The notes: generated from the sequence alone by a model not told the origin. A stretch of 64,000 nucleotides of DNA from Apilactobacillus kunkeei (GCF_001308195.1 NZ_JXDF01000017.1:62001-126000), one strand, 5' to 3'; counted from the first letter of the stretch, positions 37,193-47,223 are shown. Translations and numbers: made by a program.

Positions 37193-37322
37193 GAAGGCTG
37201 TCAAGTATATTCACTTGAAAGAAAAGCATTGCAAAACAGGCTTCAATATGCTAAATTATTAGAGTGAGATGTAATAAAAGCAACGCTTTTGACTAGAAAT
37301 CAATTAAAGGAGGAATTTACCA
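37193..37322 (+). promoter_or_regulatory. Structured 5' leader of rpmB
   Basis: Unusually long leader for a 61-residue ribosomal protein. It holds a hairpin TCAAGT/ACTTGA near 37200-37217, an imperfect AGCATTG/CAATATGCT pairing, and AAAAGC/GCTTTT around 37277-37291, followed by AAAGGAGG. An autoregulatory role is possible but I recognise no known leader family. Confidence 0.4.
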
Positions 37323-37508
37323 ATGGCTAAAGATTTTATTAATGGTAAAAGAACTCATTATGGTAACAAACGTTCCCATGCTTTGAATTCTTCACGTCGT
37401 AGCTGGAAGCCAAATCTACAAAAGGTTCGTATCCTTGTAGATGGAAAGCCTAAGAAAGTTTGGGTTAGTGCCCGTACTCTAAAATCAGGTAAAGTTACTC
37501 GTGCCTAA
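37323..37508 (+). CDS. rpmB: 50S ribosomal protein L28
   Basis: Small structural protein of the large subunit. The 61-residue, strongly basic sequence contains [25 protein letters not shown] and [12 protein letters not shown], diagnostic for L28. No zinc-binding cysteines are present, so it is the zinc-free form. It is the only plus-strand gene between 19 kb and 61 kb, divergent from yloU-fakA, with its own promoter and terminator; the same opposite orientation is known in other Firmicutes. Confidence 0.97.
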   Translation: MAKDFINGKRTHYGNKRSHALNSSRRSWKPNLQKVRILVDGKPKKVWVSARTLKSGKVTRA

Positions 37509-37516
37509 CAATATTT

Positions 37517-37547
37517 AAGTCTGACTCTTAATGTCAGACTTTTTTTA
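37517..37547 (+). terminator. Terminator of rpmB
   Basis: Perfect nine-bp stem AAGTCTGAC/GTCAGACTT (37517-37525 with 37533-37541), seven-base loop and T-run. Confidence 0.88.
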
Positions 37548-37560
37548 TACCCTAAATAAC

Positions 37561-37595
37561 AAAAAAGAGAACTGATATAATCAGTTCTCTTTTTT
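37561..37595 (-). terminator. Terminator of the coaBC-to-thiN operon
   Basis: Perfect 14-bp stem (37562-37575 with 37581-37594), five-base loop, T-run on both strands. It abuts the thiN stop codon at 37596. Confidence 0.88.
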
Positions 37596-38243
37596 CTATG
37601 CATCTTTACTTTGGATTACACATAATACCCCATCATCAAAATCGAAGTGACATTTATCACCATCGAATTGATTGCTGGAATAAGCAAACGGTCTTTCAAC
37701 ATAGTAGTTATCCAGTTTATATACCGCATCAAGAATTGATAAGTGCATTGCATTCATTGGAATAAACGCTAAGTAATGCATCATATCAATCTTTGTAATT
37801 TCATGTTCTCCCGGAGTAAAGTATTGAATTACATTTTGTTTATCAATAATTCTAATTTTTTCAACGATATCCCTAAATTTAGGTTCAGTCGCCAATAAGT
37901 AGTTAGAAATAAAGTGATCAATTCTACCACCAGTAGCACCAAAGATATTAATAACATCCGCCTTTAATTCATCAGAAGCAATTTTTAATGCTAGTTGGGT
38001 ATCAGTATAGTCTTTATCAGGATTATAAGTTCGAATATCAGAAACGTTGTTTGAAATAATTTCAAATTCCGATTGATCCATTGAATCAAAATCACCAATT
38101 GAAATTAATGGTTTAATTCCCATTTGAACTAACCACACATTTCCTCGATCGACTCCAATCCAATCACCATTGATTTTGCCTTGTCTTAAACTATCAGGCC
38201 ATAAATCAGTTGGCCCACCGACTAATAAATTGATCGTTTTCAT
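37596..38243 (-). CDS. thiN: Thiamine diphosphokinase
   Basis: Pyrophosphorylates thiamine to thiamine diphosphate, allowing use of imported thiamine. The 215-residue protein shows GGPTDLWPD, GVDRGNVWLV, the ISIGDFDSM loop, NPDKDYTDTQLAL with its acidic cluster, and the GATGGRIDHFISN signature. Length normal. It is two bases behind rpe, at the end of the long coaBC-pknB operon, the same place as Bacillus thiN (yloS). Confidence 0.94.
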   Translation of the reverse strand: MKTINLLVGGPTDLWPDSLRQGKINGDWIGVDRGNVWLVQMGIKPLISIGDFDSMDQSEFEIISNNVSDIRTYNPDKDYTDTQLALKIASDELKADVINIFGATGGRIDHFISNYLLATEPKFRDIVEKIRIIDKQNVIQYFTPGEHEITKIDMMHYLAFIPMNAMHLSILDAVYKLDNYYVERPFAYSSNQFDGDKCHFDFDDGVLCVIQSKDA

Positions 38244-38245
38244 AA

Positions 38246-38896
38246 TTATTTAGTAGCGTCCTTAATTGCTTGAATTCTTTCAGCAGGATTTTCAGCACCG
38301 AATACGTATGAACCAGCAACTGCAACAGTTGCACCAGCTTTGGCAGCAGCTTGAACAGTTTCGTTGTTAACTCCACCATCAATTTCGATGTCAAAGTCGT
38401 ATCCTTCAGCCTTCTTGATGTCGTCTAATTGCTTAATCTTCTTAACAGTTTCGTCTAGGAACTTTTGACCACCAAAACCAGGGTTAACAGTCATTACTAG
38501 AACTTGGTCAACCATGTATAGTACTGGTTTGATAGCTTCTACAGGAGTACCTGGGTTGATTACTACTTCAGCCTTAACACCCTTATTCTTAATCATTTGT
38601 AAAGCACGGTGAATGTGTGGAGTTGCTTCAACATGCACACCAATAATGTCCGCACCCTTGTCTGCAAATTCATCAACGAATCTTTCTGGGTTAACTACCA
38701 TCAAGTGAACATCTAATACTAAGTTAGAAATCTTTCTGATTTGTGGAACCCAATTTGGACCGTATGAAATTGCTGGAACAAATGAGCCGTCCATTACATC
38801 AATATGTAATAGTTCTGCGTCCTTTTCAACTTTTTCAATATCTCTTTGTAGGTTTAAGTAATCTGCACTTAAGATTGATGGTGCTACTTTAATCAT
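38246..38896 (-). CDS. rpe: Ribulose-phosphate 3-epimerase
   Basis: Interconverts ribulose 5-phosphate and xylulose 5-phosphate; in heterofermentative lactobacilli it feeds the phosphoketolase route. The 216-residue TIM barrel has APSILSADYLNL, LHIDVMDGSFVP, LDVHLMVVNPERF, GVHVEAT, VMTVNPGFGGQKF and IEIDGGVN. All metal-binding His/Asp positions look present. It lies between rsgA and thiN in the conserved order. Confidence 0.96.
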   Translation of the reverse strand: MIKVAPSILSADYLNLQRDIEKVEKDAELLHIDVMDGSFVPAISYGPNWVPQIRKISNLVLDVHLMVVNPERFVDEFADKGADIIGVHVEATPHIHRALQMIKNKGVKAEVVINPGTPVEAIKPVLYMVDQVLVMTVNPGFGGQKFLDETVKKIKQLDDIKKAEGYDFDIEIDGGVNNETVQAAAKAGATVAVAGSYVFGAENPAERIQAIKDATK

Positions 38897-38906
38897 TATT
38901 AATTCC

Positions 38907-39806
38907 TCATTTCTTTTTATTATAAATTGGTTTTTTATTCTTTAATAAATCATATAACTGAACATAATCATGATAGCGTTCATGTGATAGTTCATCTTCA
39001 TCTAACATTGCCTTGATTGCACAACCAGGTTCGTTGATGTGAACACATCCCCTGAATTTACACCTATCAGCATTTGCTCTGAATTCAGGGAAGTAATCCC
39101 TTAGTTCTTCAGGTCTGATGTCAAAAGCTTCGTAAGATGAGAAACCAGGTGTATCAGCTACTAATCCATTATTAATTTGAATAAAGCTAACTTTTCTAGT
39201 TGTATGTTTCCCACGGTTTAATGCCATGGAAATTTCACCAGTTGCTAAATTTAAATCTGGAGAGATTTGATTCAACAATGTTGATTTACCTGCCCCTGTT
39301 TGACCCATAAAGACAGTTTCTTTATTTTCAAACAATGATTTAATTTCATTAACTGATTCGACTTTATCCTCGCTGTTGCTAGGAAGGATAACCTTATATC
39401 CAGCTTGTTCATAAACCTCTTTAAGACCCTTAAAGTACTCAAACTGTTTATCATCTAATAAATCAGTCTTAGTAAAGTAAATGATTGGTGTAATTTTGTT
39501 AATTTCAACCGCAACTAATTGACGGTCTAACAAATTATATGAAAAATCTGGCTGAACAGCGGAAGTAACAACTACGGCTTGATCAATGTTCGCAATTGGA
39601 GGTCTCACCAATGAATTTTTACGGTCAAAAATCTTTAGTAAGTATCCTTCTTTTTGTGAACTAGATTCAAACTCGACGTCATCACCAACTAAAGGAGTTA
39701 TTTTTCTTTTTCTAAAGTTACCTCTAGCTCTTGTTCGGTATATCTTTCCGTCACTAATAATATCATAGAATCCACTTAGGGATTGGAAAATTTTTCCTTC
39801 AGCCAA
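38907..39806 (-). CDS. rsgA: Ribosome small subunit GTPase RsgA
   Basis: Circularly permuted GTPase for late 30S maturation. The 299-residue protein has an N-terminal OB domain, G4 as FTKTD, G1 as GQTGAGKSTLLN, G3 as ADTPGFSS, and a C-terminal zinc motif CKFRGCVHINEPGCAI. The start is a TTG at 39806 with GAGGTGA a few bases upstream. It lies 45 bases after pknB, whose kinase often phosphorylates RsgA/CpgA in Gram-positives. Confidence 0.96.
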   Translation of the reverse strand: MAEGKIFQSLSGFYDIISDGKIYRTRARGNFRKRKITPLVGDDVEFESSSQKEGYLLKIFDRKNSLVRPPIANIDQAVVVTSAVQPDFSYNLLDRQLVAVEINKITPIIYFTKTDLLDDKQFEYFKGLKEVYEQAGYKVILPSNSEDKVESVNEIKSLFENKETVFMGQTGAGKSTLLNQISPDLNLATGEISMALNRGKHTTRKVSFIQINNGLVADTPGFSSYEAFDIRPEELRDYFPEFRANADRCKFRGCVHINEPGCAIKAMLDEDELSHERYHDYVQLYDLLKNKKPIYNKKK

Positions 39807-39851
39807 TGTATCACCTCGTTAATTTATTTACTATTTTTATTATACCTTGCA

Positions 39852-41747
39852 TTACTTCATTATCAAATCACCATTTCGATAAATTCGATATTGTGGTTTT
39901 TGATTTTTCTTTAAACTGTAAGGAATGCTGATGGTAGTATCTTTATTTATATAGACGGTTCGATAAAATTTTTCGTTACCGCCATCCTTATTAGAGTAGA
40001 TTGTGATCTTATTTAGTCCACTGCTATCAACCTTTTTATAAGGTAATTTTACCGATACGTTAACGCTTCTTCTTAGATTTTGGTTATCAGAGCTTCCCTT
40101 CGATATCCAAAGTTCTACCTCGTCTCCGTAACTTAACAATAAACCAGTTGATGGACTTTGTTGGTAGACTTTTCCGGCAGGTTGACTCTTAGAATTTTCG
40201 TAGAAAACCTTAACATTTAAATGGTTTCCCTTCGCGTAGTTTCTTGCCTGTTCTTCGGTCTTACCAATTAAATTAACCATCTTAAAATTTCTAGTGTTAA
40301 TTGCCACTACCAGGTTAATTGTTGTGTTATGTGGTTCCACCAAAGTTCCAGGGCGAATGCTTTGGCTAAGAATGGTGTCAGACTTAAATGAAGTATCATA
40401 ACTGTATGATTTTTTAACCGTGAATCCCATTGTTGTCAATGAATGTTCAGCAGAATCGATTGAATCACCTAGGTAATTATCCATCTTGACCTTCTTATAA
40501 CCACCCGAAACCTTCAAAACGATTCCAGAATGGTTAATCATCTTGGTTCCCTTGGCTGGATCAGTACCAATTACCTTATTCACAGCAACGTCAGTATTAT
40601 AAGTGTATTTCACCTTGCTGACGATTAAGTGGGACTTCTTTAAAACCTTCGTAGCTTTACTAATTGACATGTTGGAAACGTTTGGTACCGTTACTCGGGT
40701 GAAGAAAGTGAAGTTAAAGAATAAGAATATTCCCGAAATAAACGCAAATAGTATCACAATTAATGTAAGTAATTTAAAGATACGATATTTATCCTTATAT
40801 TCATGTTCTTCATCTACATGATGATCATGATATTTGTTTAAATCCTTTAGGTCCAAGACCTTGGTTTCACCATCATCGATTTCAGTCTTCGGAATCATAA
40901 AGTGTAATTTCGCTTCATCCATTCTTTCTTTGCTCATTGAAGTAAGAAGGTCTTCCTTCATGTCTAAAACAGAACTGTAACGATCCGATAATTTTTTGGC
41001 AGTTGCCTTAATCACAACATTTTCTAGCGCTTGTGTAACTAGACTGTTTTGTTCAATTATCGAAGGCAAGTTTTCCTTGGTATGCTTCATTGCAATGTTT
41101 ACTGGTGAATCACCATCAAAAGGAACTTTCCCTGTAAGTAATTCGTACAAGATAATTCCCAATGAATAAACATCCGATTGGGTAGTAACCTTCTTGCCCA
41201 ATGCTTGTTCAGGTGAAATATAGTGAATTGAACCAACAACTGCATTGGTTTGAGTTAATGCATTTTGACTTTCAATTAAGGCAATCCCAAAGTCTGTTAC
41301 CTTAACGACACCCTTCTTATCAATTAACACGTTCTGTGGTTTTAAATCACGATGAATAATTCCATGACTATGCGCTTCATAAACCGCATCAATTAGTTGC
41401 GTCATGATTGCAATAACTTTATCAATACTGATTGGATAGTGCTTTTGAATGTAATTCTTTAAGTCCTGTCCATCAACGTATTCAGTTACCAAATACTGTA
41501 AATCACCTGATTGATTCAAGTCGTATACCTGAGCAATATGCTTACTATTTAATTTATTAATAGCTAGTTTTTCATACTTAAAATGACGTTTAGCTTTTTG
41601 ACTACCTTGAAAATCAATTCGAATAATTTTAATTGTAACAAGACGGTTTTCCTTCATATCATATGAAAGATAGACATTAACCATCCCACCTTCACCAATC
41701 TTATCGATGATTTTATAGCGGTCATTTAAAACGTATCCTTTTTCCAT
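39852..41747 (-). CDS. pknB: Serine/threonine protein kinase with PASTA repeats (PrkC/PknB)
   Basis: Transmembrane kinase that senses muropeptides or lipid II and tunes wall synthesis and division. The 631-residue protein has a kinase domain (1-270) with GEGGMVNVY (19-26), Lys40, HRDLKPQN (133-139, Asp134), DFG (152-154) and SPEQ; an acidic juxtamembrane segment; one membrane helix (326-348); three PASTA repeats (about 352-415, 420-484, 487-551); and an extra C-terminal beta-rich domain (552-631). It lies 12 bases after its phosphatase partner stp, as usual. Confidence 0.97.
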   Translation of the reverse strand: MEKGYVLNDRYKIIDKIGEGGMVNVYLSYDMKENRLVTIKIIRIDFQGSQKAKRHFKYEKLAINKLNSKHIAQVYDLNQSGDLQYLVTEYVDGQDLKNYIQKHYPISIDKVIAIMTQLIDAVYEAHSHGIIHRDLKPQNVLIDKKGVVKVTDFGIALIESQNALTQTNAVVGSIHYISPEQALGKKVTTQSDVYSLGIILYELLTGKVPFDGDSPVNIAMKHTKENLPSIIEQNSLVTQALENVVIKATAKKLSDRYSSVLDMKEDLLTSMSKERMDEAKLHFMIPKTEIDDGETKVLDLKDLNKYHDHHVDEEHEYKDKYRIFKLLTLIVILFAFISGIFLFFNFTFFTRVTVPNVSNMSISKATKVLKKSHLIVSKVKYTYNTDVAVNKVIGTDPAKGTKMINHSGIVLKVSGGYKKVKMDNYLGDSIDSAEHSLTTMGFTVKKSYSYDTSFKSDTILSQSIRPGTLVEPHNTTINLVVAINTRNFKMVNLIGKTEEQARNYAKGNHLNVKVFYENSKSQPAGKVYQQSPSTGLLLSYGDEVELWISKGSSDNQNLRRSVNVSVKLPYKKVDSSGLNKITIYSNKDGGNEKFYRTVYINKDTTISIPYSLKKNQKPQYRIYRNGDLIMK

Positions 41748-41759
41748 AAACGATCACTC

Positions 41760-42491
41760 CTAACCCAAATCATCGATTAAAATAGCGGAAATATTATCTT
41801 TTCCACCGTTATCATTGGCAGTATCGATTAAACGATCAACCTTTTGTTTCCCACTTAATCGCATGTTTAAAATTTTTGAGATTGTCTCATCACTAACCAT
41901 TTTGGTTAAACCATCACTACATAATAATAGTTGATCACCTGGTCTAAATTGAATGTTTGAGATGTCTACATCCGCATCTGAAGAAACTCCCAATCCCTTT
42001 ACAATTACGTTTTGTAAATTGGAATCGATGCTTTCTCCATCTTTAACTTCGCCTTTTTCAATTAAAAAGTTAATGTATGAATGATCAACGGTAAGTTGCT
42101 TAAGTTGACTACTTCTTAATAGATAACAACGACTATCACCCAGATGGGTTAGTAGATATTGATTTCCAAAGAACAATGCGACAACAACAGTGGTTGCCAT
42201 TTTACTTAAACTTTCATCCTTAATTCCCATTTCAACAATCTTATTATTTACATCGCTAATCGTTTGAGATAGCCATGATTTAGTATCAATAATTGAACTA
42301 ATATGATGATTTTGAAAAGCTTGTCCAATAAAATCAACCGCTGTTGAAGCAGCAATTTCACCACCATTGCTTCCCCCAACTCCATCGGCTAGTATTGCAA
42401 TTAAAGCGCCCTGTTGATTTTTAAAATAGCCAACATAATCTTCATTACTAATTCTTTGTTTACCAATAACAGAATTAGCAGCAACTTCCAT
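41760..42491 (-). CDS. stp: PP2C-type protein serine/threonine phosphatase
   Basis: Metal-dependent phosphatase that reverses PknB action. The 243-residue cytoplasmic protein has the PPM motifs RISNEDYVGYF, LADGVGGSNGGEIAA, THLGDSRCYLL, LLCSDGLTKMV and GKDNISAILID, with all expected metal-binding aspartates. It starts two bases after rsmB and is followed 12 bases later by pknB. Confidence 0.97.
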   Translation of the reverse strand: MEVAANSVIGKQRISNEDYVGYFKNQQGALIAILADGVGGSNGGEIAASTAVDFIGQAFQNHHISSIIDTKSWLSQTISDVNNKIVEMGIKDESLSKMATTVVVALFFGNQYLLTHLGDSRCYLLRSSQLKQLTVDHSYINFLIEKGEVKDGESIDSNLQNVIVKGLGVSSDADVDISNIQFRPGDQLLLCSDGLTKMVSDETISKILNMRLSGKQKVDRLIDTANDNGGKDNISAILIDDLG

Positions 42492-42493
42492 TT

Positions 42494-43831
42494 CTATTCA
42501 CCACCATTTTTTATTAAATTACATACGAAGAATCCGTCTGAATCGTAATCATCTGGGTAGATTCGAATGTAACCATCATTTAGCGGAATACCCATTTTGG
42601 AAACTGGATCAACACGTTTAAAATCAGGATTTTGCTTTAAGAATTCAGCAATCACGTCTGAATTTTCTTGATTTAGGATGGTACAAGTACTGTAGACTAG
42701 CTTACCACCTTTTTTAAGTTTTTTGGCCGCAGAAGTTAAGATGTCCAATTGGATGGATGCTAACTTTTTAACATCTTCCATCTTCTTTTCGTATCTAATT
42801 TCTGGTTTTCTTCTAATCAAACCAATTCCTGAACATGGTGCATCAATTAAAATTTGGTTGAATGTTTCATCATCATATAAATCATCAAGCTTTCTAGCAT
42901 CACATGCTTGAGTGGATAAAACATCACTAACACCTAGTCGTTTAGCATTCTTTTGCACTTGTTTCAAACGATTATTGTGCAAGTCCAACGCTTCAACGTG
43001 GCCACCAGCTTCTTTGGATAGTTGTTCTGCAATTTGAGTGGTTTTTCCACCAGGTGCTGAACAAGCATCCAGAATTACATCGGACTCTTTAATGTCCATG
43101 GATTCCACTGGTAGCATTGCACTTTCATCTTGAATTGTCATTTGACCGTTCTTAAAAGTATCACTGTAACTAGCAGACTTCTTGGTTAAGATTAGTCCTG
43201 AATCAACCAGCTTACTGTTTTGTACACCATAACCATCAGCTTTTAGTTTATCTGATAATGATTGCTTACTAATTAACTTAGAATTAAAACGCACTGACTG
43301 CTTTGAAGGTTGATTAATACTCTTTAGGATGGAAAGTGTCTTCTCTTCACCCACTTGTTTATTCAATTCTTCAATCATCCATTCAGAAATACTGTATTCG
43401 ATTGAAAGTTTCTTAATCGGATCATCAATGTCAGAAAAGTCCGGTAACCCTTTTCTTTCAATTTGATGGAGAACACCGGTAACTAAGCGTCTAATACCAT
43501 CATGGCCCATTTTCTTCGCAATCTTGATGGTTTCATTAAAGACGGCTCTAGTAGGAATTTTATCCAAGTATTCCATTTGATAAATCGCTGAATACAATAA
43601 TTCCTTGACCCAATCATCAACCTTATTGGCATTCTTTAGGAAGCGGTTTAACTGGTATTCTAATGTTAAACGATGTTGAATAACACCGTAAACAATGTTG
43701 GTAAGCAATGCGATATCACGACTGCTTAAGTCACTATTTTCAATGACTTGATTTAATTGTAGGTTGGAGTATGCTCCGTTTGAAATTTTACTAAGCGTCT
43801 TTACAGCCAGTAATCTAGGGTTACTTGACAT
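42494..43831 (-). CDS. rsmB: 16S rRNA m5C967 methyltransferase RsmB (Sun)
   Basis: Methylates C967-equivalent in 16S rRNA. The 445-residue protein has an N-terminal NusB-like RNA-binding domain (about 1-135) and a methyltransferase domain with DACSAPGGKTTQIA, DAPCSGIGLIRRKPEIRY and the catalytic STCTI cysteine. Its start overlaps the end of fmt by 11 bases and it ends two bases before stp, so fmt-rsmB-stp-pknB are tightly coupled. Confidence 0.95.
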   Translation of the reverse strand: MSSNPRLLAVKTLSKISNGAYSNLQLNQVIENSDLSSRDIALLTNIVYGVIQHRLTLEYQLNRFLKNANKVDDWVKELLYSAIYQMEYLDKIPTRAVFNETIKIAKKMGHDGIRRLVTGVLHQIERKGLPDFSDIDDPIKKLSIEYSISEWMIEELNKQVGEEKTLSILKSINQPSKQSVRFNSKLISKQSLSDKLKADGYGVQNSKLVDSGLILTKKSASYSDTFKNGQMTIQDESAMLPVESMDIKESDVILDACSAPGGKTTQIAEQLSKEAGGHVEALDLHNNRLKQVQKNAKRLGVSDVLSTQACDARKLDDLYDDETFNQILIDAPCSGIGLIRRKPEIRYEKKMEDVKKLASIQLDILTSAAKKLKKGGKLVYSTCTILNQENSDVIAEFLKQNPDFKRVDPVSKMGIPLNDGYIRIYPDDYDSDGFFVCNLIKNGGE

Positions 43832-44777
43832 CTTCTATCACCATATCTCCTTGTTGAATTGATTGACCTGCACCATTTAAGAAGGCGTTAATTGGTTGTT
43901 TTGGTTTACCTGAAGGTTGGATTTCCAAAAGTTGTAGAACAGTTCCATCTCCACAGGCAATCTTCAAGGCTTTCTTTGTCTTTTCGACCACTTGGCCAGG
44001 TTTTAAGTCAGTGGTTTCGTCTAAAGGTTTAGCACTCCAGAACTTAGTACGTTTGCCTAACATCATGGCAAATGCATTTGGTGATGGACGTAGCGCTCTA
44101 ATCTTTCGATCGACTAGAAAGGCTGACTTAGAAAAGTCTAGTTCTTCTTGTTCTCTTGTGATGTTTGGTGAAAATACCACCTTGTCTTCATCTTGCGGAG
44201 TTGGGTTAACATCCCCAGCTGCCACCTTAGGTAAGGTTTCAAGAAGTAAATCTCGTCCAATGATACTTAACTTATCAAATAATGATTGGGTATCATCATC
44301 TGGTTGAATATCCAATGCTTGTTGAGATAATACATCCCCCGCATCCATCTTCTTAACCATGTACATGATTGAAATTCCTGTTTGCTTATCACCATTAATC
44401 AATGAATATTGAACTGGTGCACCACCGCGGTACTTTGGTAACAATGAACCGTGAACGTTAACTGCGGCAATCTTAGCAGCATTCAATAGCTTTTCCGGTA
44501 AGAATTGACCAAAAGCAGCAGTGATAATGAAATCAGGATTAATTTCTACAATCTTAGCCATTTCATCGCTACCACTAATTTTTTCAGGTTGTAGCACTGG
44601 AATCGATAATTCTTGTGCCGCTTCCTTTACCGGTGATGGTTTTAATACTCTTTTTCTTCCGAAAGGTCGATCTGGTTGGGTCACGACAGCTTGTACATCA
44701 TAGTCGTTACTTTCCACTAACCCTTTTAATACAGGAACTGCAAACGATGGAGTTCCCATAAATACAACTTTTTTCAT
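43821..44777 (-). CDS. fmt: Methionyl-tRNA formyltransferase
   Basis: Formylates initiator Met-tRNA with 10-formyl-tetrahydrofolate. The 318-residue protein has FMGTPSFAVPVL at the start, TQPDRPFGRK, the catalytic segment NVHGSLLPKYRGGAPVQ (Asn, His) and QTGISIMYMVKKMDAGD (Asp), and the C-terminal OB domain. It lies 13 bases after priA; the peptide deformylase gene def, found between priA and fmt in Bacillus, is not here. Confidence 0.96.
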   Translation of the reverse strand: MKKVVFMGTPSFAVPVLKGLVESNDYDVQAVVTQPDRPFGRKRVLKPSPVKEAAQELSIPVLQPEKISGSDEMAKIVEINPDFIITAAFGQFLPEKLLNAAKIAAVNVHGSLLPKYRGGAPVQYSLINGDKQTGISIMYMVKKMDAGDVLSQQALDIQPDDDTQSLFDKLSIIGRDLLLETLPKVAAGDVNPTPQDEDKVVFSPNITREQEELDFSKSAFLVDRKIRALRPSPNAFAMMLGKRTKFWSAKPLDETTDLKPGQVVEKTKKALKIACGDGTVLQLLEIQPSGKPKQPINAFLNGAGQSIQQGDMVIEDVK

Positions 44778-44790
44778 TTTATCTACATCC

Positions 44791-47205
44791 TTACATAAAG
44801 TTCAAAGGATCAGGGTCTATGTTTACATATAGTCCCTTTTGAGCATCCTTTTGATAATGATTTAATATATATTCCAAACATGGCTTCATATTTGGTTCGT
44901 TTTTATACTTAATAATAATTTGATAGTAGTACTTATTCTTTAATTTTAAGATTGAACTAGGAGATGGTCCTAACATAATTGCTTGGTCACTTAGCTTGGC
45001 CCTTAAAATCTTCGCAATTTCGTACATCTTTGCAGCTGCCTTAGCTTCGTTGACATCAGAAGCTGATATCTTAACAGTGAAATAATAAGGCGGATAGTTA
45101 GTCTGATGTCTAACATTCATTTCCTTACGATAGAACAATTCATAGTCCTGTCTTTGCGCTAGTCTAATTGCATAGTGATCCGGATTAAAGGTCTGAATAT
45201 AAACCAATCCTTTTTTCTCTGCACGACCAGCACGTCCACTCACCTGAGTTAACAAATTAAATGTTCTTTCACTAGAACGAAAATCAGGTAAATCCAGTGA
45301 GGTATCAGCATTTAAAACACCGACAAGTGTAACGTTAGGAAAGTCTAGTCCCTTCGCAATCATTTGAGTTCCAAGTAAGATGTCGGCTTCACCGTTACCA
45401 AACTTTTGTAAGATTCGTTCGTGTGAACCTTTTCTTCTTGTGGTATCAACGTCCATTCTTAGAATCCGAGCGTTGGGTACCAATGATTGAAGTTTTTCTT
45501 GGACCTTTTGAGTTCCAGTACCGTAGTATCTGATTTTTTTACTACCACAGTTTTTACACTTATTAGGAATTGGTTCCTCGTGACCACAGTAGTGACACTT
45601 CATCGTTCTTGAATCCATGTGTAGAGTAAGTGAGATATCACAGTTTGGACAATGCAATACGAAACCACAACTACGACACATGACAAATGATGAGTATCCT
45701 CTGCGGTTTAACATCAACACAATCTGTTCGTGTTTTTGTAAACGATTGTTAATCGCAGATAGCAATTCAGATGAAAAATCTTCTTGACCGCTATTTTTAA
45801 CCTCTTCCTTCATGTCAATAACCCTAACCTCTGGTAGGGCTTGGTTATTTATTCTGTGTGGAAGTTTGATTAGTTGATATACGCCCTTGGTAGCTCTTGC
45901 TCTTGATTCCAATGAAGGAGTCGCACTACCTAAAACTAACGGACAGTTGTGAAAAGTTGCTCGCCATTTAGCAACGTCTCTTGTATGGTATCGAGGTGAA
46001 TCATCCTGCTTATAACTAGCTTCATGTTCCTCATCCATGATGATGATACCGATATTATATAACGGAGCAAAGATGGCAGAACGGGCTCCAACGACCACGT
46101 CAGCTTCACCATTATTGACTCTGCGCCATTCATCGTACTTTTCACCATTTGATAAACCACTATGTAACATCGCTACTCGATTACCAAATCGACCTTTAAC
46201 TCTTTTTACCATCTGAGGAGTTAACGAGATTTCAGGGACTAGCATTAATGCCGTCTTGCCTAATTCAAGCGCCTTTTGGATTGATTGAAGATATACTTCA
46301 GTCTTTCCAGAACCAGTAACACCTTCTAGTAAAAAGACCGTATCCTGGTTCCGCTTAGTTGCTGCACTAATTCTATCGACAGCACTTTGTTGATCGGCGT
46401 TTAATTTTAACGGTTTGTTTGTGCCAACTTTACCTTGGTATGGATTACGGTATTCTTCTTGCAAGAACCTAGTAAACCATCCCTTGTCAACCGCACTTTT
46501 AATCGCAGCTTCAGGAATATCAAAGTCATGAACCAACTTACGTTGAGCAATCTCTTTATCATTATGATTGACGATAAAATCTAGAATTTTAATCAGGTTC
46601 TTTGAGTTCTTACGGACCTTAGTTAACTCTTTTTTTGCTTGTTCAGTTGTTAGACTTGGTTTAATGGCATAAATCTTTTTAGCCTTTGCACCATCTGAAA
46701 CCTTGTATTCGACAGAAAGTTTATTTTCTTTACGATATTGAATAATCTTCTTTAATACTGCTGCTGGATATTCATCCACGTCAAAATCAACGACAGTATC
46801 ATCACCAAAAATGGCTAAAATATCGTCGTCGATTTCACTTGAAGCATTTAACACTAGTTGTTTTTGATACTTCGCTCTCATTACACTTGGGAGCATTGTT
46901 AAAATACAACTAATTTGAAAGGAATAGGTGTTTTCTGCCATCCATTTAGACATGTCCAGTAATTCAGTATTCAATACCGGATCCAAATCCAATAGTCCTG
47001 AAATTTCCTTTAATTCACCGTCAAAGGTTCCATTATTATCGATATCCCAAACGATTCCCTGGATTTTGCGTCCACCATTTCCAAATGGAACAATGACACG
47101 CATCCCTTTTTGAAGCTTATCGCTTAACTCATCTGGCACTAAGTAAGTATATGGTTCGTTAGTTTGCATTGTTGGCACATCAACAATTACTTTTGCTAAA
47201 TTCAA
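44791..47205 (-). CDS. priA: Primosomal replication restart helicase PriA
   Basis: 3'-5' helicase that reloads the replisome at stalled forks. The 804-residue protein has an N-terminal DNA-binding domain, Walker A in EGVTGSGKTEVYL, the DEEH box in IIIMDEEHEASYKQ, GSATPSLES, and a zinc-binding block of eight cysteines (CRSCGF, CPNC, CHYCGHEE, CKNCGS), then GTQMIAKGLDFPNV and the QVSGRAGRA motif. The first codon is TTG at 47205 with GGGGAG five bases upstream. It follows coaBC by 18 bases. Confidence 0.96.
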   Translation of the reverse strand: MNLAKVIVDVPTMQTNEPYTYLVPDELSDKLQKGMRVIVPFGNGGRKIQGIVWDIDNNGTFDGELKEISGLLDLDPVLNTELLDMSKWMAENTYSFQISCILTMLPSVMRAKYQKQLVLNASSEIDDDILAIFGDDTVVDFDVDEYPAAVLKKIIQYRKENKLSVEYKVSDGAKAKKIYAIKPSLTTEQAKKELTKVRKNSKNLIKILDFIVNHNDKEIAQRKLVHDFDIPEAAIKSAVDKGWFTRFLQEEYRNPYQGKVGTNKPLKLNADQQSAVDRISAATKRNQDTVFLLEGVTGSGKTEVYLQSIQKALELGKTALMLVPEISLTPQMVKRVKGRFGNRVAMLHSGLSNGEKYDEWRRVNNGEADVVVGARSAIFAPLYNIGIIIMDEEHEASYKQDDSPRYHTRDVAKWRATFHNCPLVLGSATPSLESRARATKGVYQLIKLPHRINNQALPEVRVIDMKEEVKNSGQEDFSSELLSAINNRLQKHEQIVLMLNRRGYSSFVMCRSCGFVLHCPNCDISLTLHMDSRTMKCHYCGHEEPIPNKCKNCGSKKIRYYGTGTQKVQEKLQSLVPNARILRMDVDTTRRKGSHERILQKFGNGEADILLGTQMIAKGLDFPNVTLVGVLNADTSLDLPDFRSSERTFNLLTQVSGRAGRAEKKGLVYIQTFNPDHYAIRLAQRQDYELFYRKEMNVRHQTNYPPYYFTVKISASDVNEAKAAAKMYEIAKILRAKLSDQAIMLGPSPSSILKLKNKYYYQIIIKYKNEPNMKPCLEYILNHYQKDAQKGLYVNIDPDPLNFM

Positions 47206-47223
47206 TCTAACTCCCCCTTTAAT

